The position numbers and the translations under genes were made by a program. The notes under the pieces were generated by a model. That model saw only the letters and a program-made list of their open reading frames with translations. It had not been told where the DNA came from and ran no database searches. Below, piece by piece: positions 8,993-18,226 of a stretch of DNA of 64,000 bases. The stretch's first letter is position 1. Each line of letters opens with the position of its first letter. This stretch comes from Mangrovivirga cuniculi (lineage in GTDB: Bacteria; Bacteroidota; Bacteroidia; Cytophagales; Cyclobacteriaceae), in NCBI RefSeq assembly GCF_005166025.1, contig NZ_CP028923.1, forward strand, positions 1,614,001 through 1,678,000, read 5' to 3'.

Positions 8993-9278
8993 TTAGAAAT
9001 ATATTGGTTATCACTATGTTGAATATGGTACATCTGTGCCGGTATATAGAAAATATATGAAGTATTTAGCCACATTCTTTTTCGTTTTATTGATAATCAG
9101 AAAATTTATTCACGAGAATAATTCAAAAATCCTTTGATTTATTATTGAATAGGGTAATTTTAGTTGTTTAAAAATGACTAAAGGAAATAGTGAGGAAAAG
9201 TAGGCGTGTTTTTTTAATCTTACGCTCTTTATTTTATCTTTACGCCCATTAAACAGAACCTAAGATTTAACTGTTACT

Positions 9279-10403
9279 ATGAAGTTCATCGTTTCATCAT
9301 CAGCATTACTGAAGCAACTCTCCGGAATTAACGGGGTGATCACCTCAAGTCCGGTAGTACCTATATTAGAAAACTTTTTATTTGAAGTAAGTGAAGGTAA
9401 ATTGACTGTAACTGCGTCAGACCTTCAAACCAGCATGATCACTGAGATCGATGTTGAATCAAAAGAAAGCGGAAGCATTGCGGTTCCGGCAAGAATATTA
9501 CTCGATACTTTAAAAAACTTACCTGAACAGCCGGTAACTTTTTCGATTGATGAAGATACTTATGCTGTGGAGATCAGTTCTGATAACGGGAAGTATAAAT
9601 TATCCGGAGAGAACGCAACAGATTTCCCTAAGGTACCAACAGTTAATGATGGCTATTCATTTAATGTTAGTACAGACATCTTCTCAAAGGCAGTAAACAA
9701 TACGATCTTTGCAACCAGCAATGACGAATTGAGGCCTGCAATGACTGGTGTATATATGAAGCTGACTGATACCAATGCTACATTTGTAGCAACTGATGGT
9801 CACAGGCTGGTTCGATACAGAAGGGTAGATGTCGCTGAGGATATTGATCATCCAATTATAATTCCACGAAAGGCACTTAATTTGTTGAAAGCAACTTTAC
9901 CTTCAGACAATACGAATGTAAATGTTGAATACAATGCAACAAATGCATTCTTTAAATTCAACAATATTCAAATGATTTGTCGTCTTATCGATGAACGTTT
10001 CCCTGATTATGAGAACGTTATTCCAATGGATAATGACAATGAGATGTCAATCGATAAAGGTGAATTTTTAAGTTCGCTAAGAAGGATTAGCATTTATGCC
10101 AACAAAACTACACACCAGGTCAGGCTTAAAATTACTGGAAGTGAACTTCAGATATCCGCTGAAGATTTGGATTTCAGTAATGAAGCTAATGAAAGACTGA
10201 GTTGTGAACACGATGGGGACGATCTGGAAATTGGTTTCAACGCAAAATTTCTAATCGAAATGTTAAATAATGTTGATTCTAAGGAAATTTTGATGAAGTT
10301 TTCAGCTCCTAACAGGGCTGGATTAATTTTCCCTAAAAACGGGGATGAAAATGAAGATATTCTAATGCTGGTTATGCCTGTAATGCTTAGCAATTACAAC
10401 TAA
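9279..10403 (+). CDS. dnaN: DNA polymerase III beta subunit (sliding clamp)
   Basis: 374-residue beta clamp, which encircles DNA and tethers DNA polymerase III. It shows the three-lobed family pattern: MKFIVSSSALLKQLSGINGVI at the start, TGVYMKLTDTNATFVATDGHRLV in the middle lobe and the C-terminal ENEDILMLVMPVML. Length is normal. It is not next to dnaA or recF but 5 kb from the gliding genes. The 286 bp upstream (8993-9278) has no gene; TATCTTTA near 9234 is a weak -7 candidate. Confidence 0.97.
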   Translation: MKFIVSSSALLKQLSGINGVITSSPVVPILENFLFEVSEGKLTVTASDLQTSMITEIDVESKESGSIAVPARILLDTLKNLPEQPVTFSIDEDTYAVEISSDNGKYKLSGENATDFPKVPTVNDGYSFNVSTDIFSKAVNNTIFATSNDELRPAMTGVYMKLTDTNATFVATDGHRLVRYRRVDVAEDIDHPIIIPRKALNLLKATLPSDNTNVNVEYNATNAFFKFNNIQMICRLIDERFPDYENVIPMDNDNEMSIDKGEFLSSLRRISIYANKTTHQVRLKITGSELQISAEDLDFSNEANERLSCEHDGDDLEIGFNAKFLIEMLNNVDSKEILMKFSAPNRAGLIFPKNGDENEDILMLVMPVMLSNYN

Positions 10404-10426
10404 AATAACCCGTTTATAAAAAATAT

Positions 10427-10457
10427 AAAGTCCTCTCGATCTGAGAGGACTTTTTTA
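10427..10457 (+). terminator. Rho-independent terminator after dnaN
   Basis: Perfect 10-bp stem AAGTCCTCTC (10428-10437) and GAGAGGACTT (10443-10452) around a 5-nt loop, followed by six T. A strong canonical terminator. Confidence 0.93.
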
Positions 10458-10552
10458 TTAACCATAATGATAATTTAATCGTTTGTTAACAGGAAGGGTT
10501 TTATTTTTTTAGTCTGCTAGGCTAATTTTACTTTTTTTATAAGGATTTAATC

Positions 10553-11758
10553 ATGATTAAAAATAAGATTTACTTCGCTTTTGCAATAACGCTGATTACA
10601 TTAGTCAATTTTTCATGTGATAACAACTTGAAAAATGATGAAAGTAATGAACAAACAACTATTAAAGCAAAGATAGAGAGCGAGAATAATTTTAATGAAA
10701 GTCAGGTGTATATCTCAAAAGATATATATAATACTGACATAGAATTAAAACATGAATTTGATAATGCCGGGGTTAAGAATATCATTCTTTTAATCGGTGA
10801 TGGTATGGGGCCTGCTCAGGTTTATTCTGGTAAAACTGCCAACAAAGGGAATTTATTTTTAGATCACTTTCAGGTAGTTGGAAAGTCTAAAACGAATTCT
10901 TCAGACAGCTATATTACAGATTCAGCAGCGGGAGCTACTGCATTTAGCACAGGAGAAAAAACATATAATGGAGCGATTGGGGTTGATCCTGATGGTAAAC
11001 CTTTAAAAACTATTCTGGAAATTGCTGAGGATAATGGTTTATCTACCGGTTTAATCGCTACCAGTACAATCACTCACGCAACACCGGCATCATTTATAGC
11101 TCACCAACCTGAGCGAAGCATGCATGAAGAAATTGCATCAGATTTTTTGAAAACAGATATAGATATCTTTTTAGGAGGAGGAAAAAAATATTTCACAGAA
11201 AGAAAAGATAATAAAAACCTTCTTGAAGAACTTAAAGGTAATGGATACAGTCTATTATCGAAAACTGAAGAATTACAATCTGATCTAAACGGTAAAGTAG
11301 CCGGTTTATTCGCTGATGATGCAATGGATAAATATCCTGCGAGAGGAGAATTTCTTCCAACAGCTACCGAAAAAGCTCTTTCACTACTTTCTCAAAATGA
11401 AAAAGGATTTTTTCTGATGGTCGAAGGATCACAGATTGATTGGGGAGGTCATGATAATGATCTTGCATATGTCATTAACGAGTTTAATGATTTTGATCGC
11501 ACAGTTGGAGTAGCCTTAAAGTTTGCTAGCGAAAATGAAGGTACGCTGGTTATCGTTACTGCAGATCATGAAACTGGTGGATTAACACTTGTCAGTGGAG
11601 ATTTGACTGAAGGAAAAGTAGAAGCTAAATTTTCGACAGATTATCATACTGGGATTCCTGTACAAGTGTATGCCTATGGTCCGCAGCAGTCATTGTTCTT
11701 AGGATCTTATGAAAATACAGCAATTTTTAGTAAAATGAAGGAAGCATTTGGGTTTTAA
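10553..11758 (+). CDS. Alkaline phosphatase (PhoA family), lipoprotein
   Basis: 401-residue alkaline phosphatase that releases phosphate from monoesters at the cell surface or in the periplasm. The lipoprotein signal ends at Cys22 (LVNFSC). Metal and catalytic motifs are in order: IILLIGDGMG (metal Asp), ITDSAAGATAF with the phosphorylated Ser, THATPASF, MVEGSQIDWGGHDND, VTADHETGGL and the late YHTGIPVQVYA histidine. The protein is shorter than some two-domain homologues but carries the full active-site set. It is followed 11 bp later by a DoxX gene on the same strand. No Pho-box-like regulator site was recognised upstream. Confidence 0.92.
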   Translation: MIKNKIYFAFAITLITLVNFSCDNNLKNDESNEQTTIKAKIESENNFNESQVYISKDIYNTDIELKHEFDNAGVKNIILLIGDGMGPAQVYSGKTANKGNLFLDHFQVVGKSKTNSSDSYITDSAAGATAFSTGEKTYNGAIGVDPDGKPLKTILEIAEDNGLSTGLIATSTITHATPASFIAHQPERSMHEEIASDFLKTDIDIFLGGGKKYFTERKDNKNLLEELKGNGYSLLSKTEELQSDLNGKVAGLFADDAMDKYPARGEFLPTATEKALSLLSQNEKGFFLMVEGSQIDWGGHDNDLAYVINEFNDFDRTVGVALKFASENEGTLVIVTADHETGGLTLVSGDLTEGKVEAKFSTDYHTGIPVQVYAYGPQQSLFLGSYENTAIFSKMKEAFGF

Positions 11759-11769
11759 CCGGCTTCTAT

Positions 11770-12204
11770 ATGTCAAAACTATTCTTTTCAACTACTATTA
11801 GATCACGGTCTCTTGGAGTTGCTCTTTTAATTTATCGTGTTGCTATAGGTGGCATGTTATTAGGTCATGGGATCCCTAAATTATTAGAATTTGAATCCTT
11901 AAGTCAGTCTTTTCCCGATCCTCTGGGATTAGGCTCTGTATTAAGTTTGATACTTGTAATCGTTGCCGAAGTTGTTTGTGCAATATTAATAATTACCGGA
12001 TTGCTTACGAGATTTGCTGTGATTCCTGTTCTAATAACGATGTTGATTGCCGTTTTTATTATTCATGGTGAGGATGGTTTTTCAGCTCAGGAAGCAGCTC
12101 TTCACTATCTCCTCGCAAGTGTATTTTTAATGATCGTCGGTCCAGGTAAATTTTCATTTGATTCCTGGGTTTCAAAAAAGAGAAAATCAAAATTCTTTAA
12201 ATAA
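11770..12204 (+). CDS. DoxX family membrane protein
   Basis: 144-residue protein with four membrane segments and the family signature LIYRVAIGGMLLGHGIPKL near the N-terminus, followed by LSLILVIVAEVVCAILIITGLLTR in two helix-rich parts. DoxX-like proteins are small membrane proteins, some linked to redox or thiosulfate metabolism; the role here is unknown. It is probably co-transcribed with the phosphatase and is followed by a strong terminator. Confidence 0.88.
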   Translation: MSKLFFSTTIRSRSLGVALLIYRVAIGGMLLGHGIPKLLEFESLSQSFPDPLGLGSVLSLILVIVAEVVCAILIITGLLTRFAVIPVLITMLIAVFIIHGEDGFSAQEAALHYLLASVFLMIVGPGKFSFDSWVSKKRKSKFFK

Positions 12205-12206
12205 AA

Positions 12207-12238
12207 AAAAGCCCGTAATCATTTGATCACGGGCTTTA
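12207..12238. terminator. Bidirectional terminator between convergent genes
   Basis: Stem AAAGCCCGT (12208-12216) with ACGGGCTTT (12229-12237), further paired inside by ATC/GAT. Runs of A precede and T-rich sequence follows, so it can serve both the DoxX gene and the convergent lipoprotein gene. Confidence 0.88.
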
Positions 12239-12255
12239 TAATCTTTTCAATTTTT

Positions 12256-12789
12256 TTATTGACCTAACACTTCTGCATCAACGAAGAAATTAGAATATAC
12301 AGTTATTTCATGATCCTCACTAAGGATTTGATCTGTTGTAACATCCGTTTTTAATGAATAAGTACCTGCTTTAATGTATTCTGATAAGTCTACATCTTGA
12401 GTTTCAAGACTGAATTGCTTCACCCCGGCAGGAACATTAGTTTCAGTTGCAATCAATTTTTCCGGAAGACCGTCAGCAGATATATAAATGCTGATTTCAT
12501 TTAAGAAATCAAAATCACCAGTCTCCGGAGTTGTAAGGGTTAATGTTAATTCAACCAGCTTACATGACTCAATCATATCTACTCTTGAATCATTATTCTC
12601 AAATTCTTGTGATCCACTAGACTGCATTTCTGGTGTGGTAATATCACCTATCAGACCTACACTGGTTTGACCTGGAATAGTAAATGAAGTCTCTTCATCA
12701 TAATAAAACTGTGTAAGGCTATCAATTGCTTCACAACTGCTTAATAAAAATGCAAATACTGTAAGACTTAAAAATGTTAATTTTCTCAT
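12256..12789 (-). CDS. Hypothetical lipoprotein
   Basis: 177-residue lipoprotein with signal peptide and lipobox LLSSC (Cys19). The rest is rich in Thr, Ser and Glu with alternating beta-type pattern and no Cys pair or catalytic motif apart from one Cys in ESCKLVELTL. I do not recognise a family. It probably shares a transcript with the ROK kinase gene, whose stop lies 11 bp upstream of this start. Likely an outer-membrane or periplasmic beta-sandwich protein. Confidence 0.75.
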   Translation of the reverse strand: MRKLTFLSLTVFAFLLSSCEAIDSLTQFYYDEETSFTIPGQTSVGLIGDITTPEMQSSGSQEFENNDSRVDMIESCKLVELTLTLTTPETGDFDFLNEISIYISADGLPEKLIATETNVPAGVKQFSLETQDVDLSEYIKAGTYSLKTDVTTDQILSEDHEITVYSNFFVDAEVLGQ

Positions 12790-12800
12790 AAAAAGTTTAT

Positions 12801-13709
12801 TTAATCTTCAATACATAAAGATGCGGCTCCTAATATCCCTGCATTATTCCCCAAAGAAGCTTTTTTGATATTTAAATCTTCCGTATAGTATTCTGGAAGA
12901 TGTTGATTCAAAACTTTTCTCAACTCGGGTTCAACGATCTTTAATCCGGCAGACAATCCTCCACCGACATATATATCGTTAATATCTAAAAGTCGTAGAG
13001 TGGTAACCAGTGCTTTTCCTAAAAGTTCTCCTACTTTTTGAAAAACTTTGATTCCTACAATATCACCTTCTAATCCTGCAAGTGCGACATCCTTGGGGCG
13101 AAAAGATTTGAGATCATTAATTTCACTTTCCGGGTGCTCCTGAAGGATATTCAGCGTCATCCTCATGATTCCTTTTTTTCCAATATGAGACTCAAGAACC
13201 TTGCCATCTTCTGATAAAATATGACCAAGTTCAAGCGCATTGCCTTTCCCCCCGTTAAAAATTTTCTTTTTAAAAATCAATCCTGATCCAACACCGGTAC
13301 CAAGGGTAATAAACAAGAATGTTTCCGGCATCTTTCCTGAGCCGAAATTGTATTCCCCTAAAGCAGCTGCATTAGCATCATTTTCAAGTTTGAATTTCTT
13401 ATCAGAAAAAGCATTTTGAAGCTCTTTATAAAATTTTCTTCCTCCGAGGTTAGGGATATTTGGCAGATTGAGAATTTTCTTTCTGTCTTCAGAGAGCATG
13501 CCTGGCAATCCAATACCTATTTTGTCTATTTCAGGATATCGTTTGATTTCACTACCCATTACTTCAATAAAATGATTGATAAAGGTGGTGTCATCGGGTC
13601 GGTCTTTAGTGGTGCTATATTTTATTTTCTCAATTATTTTACCTTTTTCACTAACGACACCAATTTTTATGTTGGTTCCTCCTACATCTACACCAAAATA
13701 TTTTTTCAT
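12801..13709 (-). CDS. ROK family sugar kinase (glucokinase-like)
   Basis: 302-residue ROK kinase, expected to phosphorylate glucose or a related hexose with ATP in the cytoplasm. It has the phosphate-binding FGVDVGGTNIKIG at residues 4-16, the IGIGLPGMLSED region, the sugar-binding LENDANAAALGE, the ATP motif FITLGTGVGSGLI and GNALELGHILSEDG. The zinc-binding Cys cluster CxCGxxGC seen in most ROK proteins is replaced by LESHIGKKGIM. The start codon is preceded by two 13-bp direct repeats at 13729-13741 and 13755-13767. The kinase lies 35 kb from the amino-sugar locus, so a link to it is only possible. Confidence 0.88.
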   Translation of the reverse strand: MKKYFGVDVGGTNIKIGVVSEKGKIIEKIKYSTTKDRPDDTTFINHFIEVMGSEIKRYPEIDKIGIGLPGMLSEDRKKILNLPNIPNLGGRKFYKELQNAFSDKKFKLENDANAAALGEYNFGSGKMPETFLFITLGTGVGSGLIFKKKIFNGGKGNALELGHILSEDGKVLESHIGKKGIMRMTLNILQEHPESEINDLKSFRPKDVALAGLEGDIVGIKVFQKVGELLGKALVTTLRLLDINDIYVGGGLSAGLKIVEPELRKVLNQHLPEYYTEDLNIKKASLGNNAGILGAASLCIED

Positions 13710-13728
13710 GAGTATTTGTGGTTTATTT

Positions 13729-13767
13729 TTCTAAAAATAGTCAATCACTTATTATTCTAAAAATAGT
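13729..13767 (-). promoter_or_regulatory. Paired 13-bp direct repeats upstream of the ROK kinase gene
   Basis: TTCTAAAAATAGT occurs at 13729-13741 and again at 13755-13767, 26 bp apart start to start. Read on the minus strand each copy contains TATTTTTA, one base from a TAnnTTTG -7 box. They may be tandem operators or duplicated promoter elements for the kinase and lipoprotein genes. Confidence 0.35.
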
Positions 13768-13769
13768 AG

Positions 13770-15407
13770 TTATTTGGATGATGCATAACCAGGTGGCATA
13801 CCTTTATGTTTTTTTAATAAAGTTGAAATAGCACCTGTTTTCAGGCTGTTTGCCATAAAATGAAAAACAGATTTAGTTTTTACCCTGTCAAATTTTATTT
13901 CTCCGTAATGAAAATGTTTGTTTCCCAATTGATTATCAGAATCCAGAAGTGTATTTGCCAAAAAGGATTCGACTGGTTTTACTTTTGAGGTTTTATGTTT
14001 ATGAAAAAGTTCCACTTTGAGGTTAGTGTAGGGCATTAACAACCAGCCATTAGATCTGTAATTGTTTCCTGTAAACGAAAATGTTAATGGCTCCAGATTT
14101 CCCGCTATTTTCATATGTGTTATTGGGGTCACAAAAGAATTTAAGGCCGACATTTTCATCCTGGAAAGTTTACCTTTTACATTAAATGATTGATCAGAGC
14201 TATTATAGTTTCCTGTGATATTAATTAGGAGGTCAGTTCCATTCATAAATTCACTTCTGGCATTTATTGTATAATCACTATTCAACGAGATTTTATCAGC
14301 AAGATTGGTTAGGTTGAAAACTTCGACATTTAGAGAGGTTATATTGAGTTTTAAAAGGTCTGCATCTACGTTGATTTGCTTTTCGGAGTACTTCACTGAA
14401 GAATTTTTAAGAATCAGCTTAGGAATGAAAAATTTGACTGGTGTTGATTTTATCATTCCTGCAAAGAGAGGTTTTATTGGTTGTTTAGGGAGTGGCAGAT
14501 TTTTATTTCTGAATAATTCCAGGCCGGCAGAATCAACGAGCATGGAATCTAATTTAATGTATGCATCCAGCGAATCGATTACCGGGTTAAACAGCGTAAT
14601 TGATTTTACTTTAACAGTTGGGATATCAGTCTGAATCCCTTTTTTCACCGATGTTTCATGAACAGGATAATTTGGAGAATATTTTATTCCATAAATTGTT
14701 AGTTGTTTATCCTTATAATCCATTTTCTGGATTGTATAATCAAACAGACTATCCACATCGTGATATTTGATGTTTTTTATAGAAATGATCGCATTTTTTA
14801 AATCAAAAGGTTTATCTCTATGGACCATTGCACTATCCGTACTTAAGTCAGTGATTCTGATATTAACCGGTTCTGCACTGAGTTGGAGGTTAGAATTATC
14901 ATGTGAATAATAAAACTTATAACTACAATCCTTTAATTCCAGTCCATTTATTAGAATTCCTGAAGATATAATTTTCCAGATCTGATTTTGACTACCTTGA
15001 TGGGTTACATCAGAAGAATCAGAAGAATCGATTTGTTTTCTATATAGAGAAACATCAAGATTATCTACCAGAAGTAAATCAGCGTCAAATTTATTATTCA
15101 ATAGTAATTCAGGTATTGAAACTCCCGATAATAAGAATTGCTGGGCTGTTGCTTCTATATAATTTTTCGAGGTGTCTTTTATTAAATCATCCTGGGGTGA
15201 AATTTTTACGTCAGTCAATCGGACACTTTCTGAGAAAATTGAAAGATCAACATCTCTGACTTCGAATTTATGACCTGATTCTGCATTATTGATTGCATTT
15301 AAGACCTTTCTTTCACTAATAAACTTGAGAGAAATTAAACCGATCAATAAAATGGTTGAGATTATAATTATCCAAAGCCATTTTCCCTTTAAAATAGATG
15401 GTGCCAT
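13770..15407 (-). CDS. AsmA/DUF748-like membrane-anchored protein
   Basis: 545-residue protein with one N-terminal membrane helix (about residues 10-28) followed by a long region of beta-rich repeats. Stretches such as FEVRDVDLSIFSESVRLTDV and KLILKNSSVKYSEKQINVDA recall AsmA-like and DUF748 envelope proteins, which are thought to move lipids or assist outer-membrane assembly. No enzymatic motif is visible. It lies between the ROK gene and the two-component genes on the same strand, separated from the former by 60 bp. The family call is from pattern only. Confidence 0.65.
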   Translation of the reverse strand: MAPSILKGKWLWIIIISTILLIGLISLKFISERKVLNAINNAESGHKFEVRDVDLSIFSESVRLTDVKISPQDDLIKDTSKNYIEATAQQFLLSGVSIPELLLNNKFDADLLLVDNLDVSLYRKQIDSSDSSDVTHQGSQNQIWKIISSGILINGLELKDCSYKFYYSHDNSNLQLSAEPVNIRITDLSTDSAMVHRDKPFDLKNAIISIKNIKYHDVDSLFDYTIQKMDYKDKQLTIYGIKYSPNYPVHETSVKKGIQTDIPTVKVKSITLFNPVIDSLDAYIKLDSMLVDSAGLELFRNKNLPLPKQPIKPLFAGMIKSTPVKFFIPKLILKNSSVKYSEKQINVDADLLKLNITSLNVEVFNLTNLADKISLNSDYTINARSEFMNGTDLLINITGNYNSSDQSFNVKGKLSRMKMSALNSFVTPITHMKIAGNLEPLTFSFTGNNYRSNGWLLMPYTNLKVELFHKHKTSKVKPVESFLANTLLDSDNQLGNKHFHYGEIKFDRVKTKSVFHFMANSLKTGAISTLLKKHKGMPPGYASSK

Positions 15408-15445
15408 CTATTTAAATTACACGATTACTTTATAAAATGCATCAT

Positions 15446-16804
15446 TTATGCTCGGAAATGTAAACTGAACGTTGTCTCTTTACCTACTTCCGAATGCGTT
15501 TTTATATCACCACCATGTAATTGCATAATTTGTCTTGCCAGTGCAAGCCCGATACCTGAGCCTTCTTTTTTAGTGGTATAAAATGGAATGAATATCCTTT
15601 CCAGTTTAGACTGATCTATTCCGGGTCCATTATCAGTTACAGCAATACATCCCAGCCCTTGTCCATTATTAAATGCTCTGATAGATATATTTCTTTCGTT
15701 TTGTTCCAGTAAGGCTTCTCTGGCGTTTTTAAGCAGATTGATCAAAACCATTTCGATAAGCTCTTCATCGGCATTGATTATCATTTCATCAGGTTTTATG
15801 TCACAGAATAGTTCAATATTGTCTTTTTGAAAATCTTCTTTTAATAACTGTAAAATTGATTGAAGTAAAATCTTAACATTAACTGGTCTGATATTAGTTT
15901 CGGGTATATTACTGTATTCCCTGTAAGCATTAACAAATCTCAGCAGACCCCGGCTCCGATTTTCAATGGTTTTTAACCCATCACAAAGGTCTTGATAGGA
16001 TTCTTCTTCGATTTTGAAATCACCACTTTCCATTTTGCTGGCATCTTCTACAATAATTTCGTTGAGAGAACTGATTAGTGTAGAAATAGGAGTAATACTG
16101 TTCATGATTTCATGGCGTAAAACTTTAGTTAGATTTTGCCATGCATCCAATTCATGTTTTCTAAGTTCATTCTGAATATTTTGAATGGCTACTAAAGTCC
16201 AGTTCTGGCCTTCCATTTTTAGTCCGGTTGTATTAATTGATAGCTGAGTTTCCGGGTCAGTTTTCAGCAGGTAATTTTGTCCGGGACCAAGTTTCTTAAA
16301 TGTTTCATATAACTTACTGTTTACCACTTCCAGATCTTCTATGTTTTTCATTTGGCCAATTCCGAGAAGTTTTTTTGCAGAGTTATTAATTATCCCTATT
16401 CGTCCATTTGAATTATATGAAATGATTCCGGTTTGAATATGCTGTAGAACGGTGTAAAGCACGAGGTTTTGAGTCTCAGCTTCTGACCTTATTTTTTTAA
16501 ATGCATTTAAAACCTCATTAAAAGCAGTATTCATGGTTTTAAAAGTCTTTCCTTTATTATTTTGAGTACTGAAAGTCGAGTTGAAATCAGCATATCTAAT
16601 TGATTCCAGGAACCGGGTAACTTTGATATTTATATCATTACAATAATATACCAGACTGCCCATAGTAATCAAAGTAAATACCACCCAGATAAAAAACAAT
16701 AATGAAAAGCCATTATTAATAAATGTGATACTGGCAAGGAATGTAAAAGCAGTAATTATTATTACTCTTAAAATTACTCCGTATATAAAGTTTTTAAAGA
16801 CCAT
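15446..16804 (-). CDS. Sensor histidine kinase (NtrY/AtoS-like)
   Basis: 452-residue membrane histidine kinase. Two adjacent membrane helices occupy about residues 10-52, followed by a HAMP-like linker, a PAS-like domain (VLQHIQTGIISYNSNGRIGIINN split around about residue 125-150), the phosphoacceptor box LRHEIMNSITP, the N box INLLKNAREAL, and the G boxes TDNGPGI and GSGIGLALARQ. It overlaps the preceding response regulator gene by 11 bp, so the two form a coupled pair. The sensed signal is probably membrane stress or a substrate of the facing ABC exporter, by context. Confidence 0.92.
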   Translation of the reverse strand: MVFKNFIYGVILRVIIITAFTFLASITFINNGFSLLFFIWVVFTLITMGSLVYYCNDINIKVTRFLESIRYADFNSTFSTQNNKGKTFKTMNTAFNEVLNAFKKIRSEAETQNLVLYTVLQHIQTGIISYNSNGRIGIINNSAKKLLGIGQMKNIEDLEVVNSKLYETFKKLGPGQNYLLKTDPETQLSINTTGLKMEGQNWTLVAIQNIQNELRKHELDAWQNLTKVLRHEIMNSITPISTLISSLNEIIVEDASKMESGDFKIEEESYQDLCDGLKTIENRSRGLLRFVNAYREYSNIPETNIRPVNVKILLQSILQLLKEDFQKDNIELFCDIKPDEMIINADEELIEMVLINLLKNAREALLEQNERNISIRAFNNGQGLGCIAVTDNGPGIDQSKLERIFIPFYTTKKEGSGIGLALARQIMQLHGGDIKTHSEVGKETTFSLHFRA

Positions 16805-18182
16805 ATTTTTCTAACCTCCTATACAATGATGATCGGGTCAGCCCAAGTTCCTGGGCTGCCTGAGTAACATTTCCATTAAATTTTTTAAGCGCTTTTCTTA
16901 TGAGGATCTTTTCGACTTCCTCGATATTAAGCTGGTCCAGATTTTCTTCATTAAAGCTTTTGGAGTGGGGAGCTCCCAGATTGCTAAAAATGTCCTCTGG
17001 TTGAATAATTTTATTGTTTGTCATAATTATAGCACGTTCAATAGCATGTTGTAATTCCCTGATATTGCCTGGCCATTGGTACTTCTGCATTCTCGATATA
17101 GCTGCTTCACTGGCTTTAACTATATCTTTGTTGTATTTCTTAGCATAATGCTGAATGAAATGATCAGTTAATAATGGGATGTCTTCAATTCTATCTCTCA
17201 GGGCTGGCAGTTGAACTTCTATAGTGTTTATACGATATAAAAGATCTTGTCTGAACCCACCACTATTAACCATCTCATTTAAAGGCATATTAGTCGCTGA
17301 GATCAGTCGAATATCTACTTCTACCTCTTTATTACTCCCCACCCGGGTAACCCTTCGGTTTTGAAGAACAGTAAGTAATTTGGCTTGATGTGAAGGTGAG
17401 ATATTTCCTATTTCATCAAGGAATAACGTACCCTTATTAGCCATTTCAAATCGTCCTGCCCGGTCTGCTTTTGCATCAGTAAAAGATCCTTTAACATGAC
17501 CAAAAAGCTCACTTTCAAATAATGTGTCAGTAACTGCTCCCAGATCCACAGAAACAAAAGCTTCATCATTTCGATGAGATGACCGATGAATAGCCCGTGC
17601 GACCAATTCTTTTCCAGTTCCGTTTTCGCCAGTAATTAAAACATTAGCATCTGTAGCAGCAACCCGTTCTATTGTTTCAAAAACCCGTTGCATAGCAGGG
17701 CTTTGACCAATTATTTCAGAAAATTTCTTGTCTAGATCGGCATATAACTGTTGTTTTTCTCCTTTTAAGGCGTCAACCTCAAGCTTGCTTTGCCTTAGTT
17801 TAAGAGCGGAATATAACGTTCCTAATAGTTTTTCATTTTCCCAGGGCTTTAAAACAAAGTCTGTTGCTCCTTCTTTTATGGCACGTACTGCGAGATCAAC
17901 ATCTCCGTACGCAGTAATTAATACCACAACAGCTGCCGAATCAATCTCCAGTATTTTATTTAACCAATGAAAACCTTCTGAACCACTACTTACATCCTTT
18001 GTGAAATTCATATCGAGCAGAATGACATCATAATGTTCATTATTAAGTAGGTTTGGAATATTCTCCGGCTTAGATTCTGTATCTACTCTTAAAAAGTGCC
18101 GCTTCAAAAAAATTCTGGCAGCCCTGAGAAGATCTTCATTGTCATCGACTATTAAAATAGTGCCTTGTTTTATTTCGCTCAT
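16794..18182 (-). CDS. NtrC-family sigma-54-dependent response regulator
   Basis: 462-residue activator with a receiver domain (phospho-acceptor Asp57 in VILLDMNF), a AAA+ domain with Walker A GENGTGKE and Walker B GTLFLDEIGN, and a C-terminal Fis-type helix-turn-helix (QAAQELGLTRSSLYRRLEKY). The sigma-54 contact loop reads GSFTDA instead of GAFTGA. It activates RpoN promoters when phosphorylated by the kinase encoded just downstream. Divergent from it is the ABC export operon, and sigma-54-like elements point in both directions between them, so it probably controls both. Confidence 0.94.
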   Translation of the reverse strand: MSEIKQGTILIVDDNEDLLRAARIFLKRHFLRVDTESKPENIPNLLNNEHYDVILLDMNFTKDVSSGSEGFHWLNKILEIDSAAVVVLITAYGDVDLAVRAIKEGATDFVLKPWENEKLLGTLYSALKLRQSKLEVDALKGEKQQLYADLDKKFSEIIGQSPAMQRVFETIERVAATDANVLITGENGTGKELVARAIHRSSHRNDEAFVSVDLGAVTDTLFESELFGHVKGSFTDAKADRAGRFEMANKGTLFLDEIGNISPSHQAKLLTVLQNRRVTRVGSNKEVEVDIRLISATNMPLNEMVNSGGFRQDLLYRINTIEVQLPALRDRIEDIPLLTDHFIQHYAKKYNKDIVKASEAAISRMQKYQWPGNIRELQHAIERAIIMTNNKIIQPEDIFSNLGAPHSKSFNEENLDQLNIEEVEKILIRKALKKFNGNVTQAAQELGLTRSSLYRRLEKYGL

Positions 18183-18210
18183 ATTTTATCAAATATTCTG
18201 TTTGGATAAA

Positions 18211-18226
18211 GGCTAAAACCATACCA
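18211..18226 (-). promoter_or_regulatory. Sigma-54-like -24/-12 element for the NtrC/kinase operon
   Basis: Read on the minus strand this is TGGTATGGTTTTAGCC. It keeps the GG and GC pairs at the exact spacing of the TGGCACGN4TTGC consensus, with the central bases diverged. The GC pair is about 29 bp before the regulator start codon. This suggests autoactivation. Confidence 0.5.
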
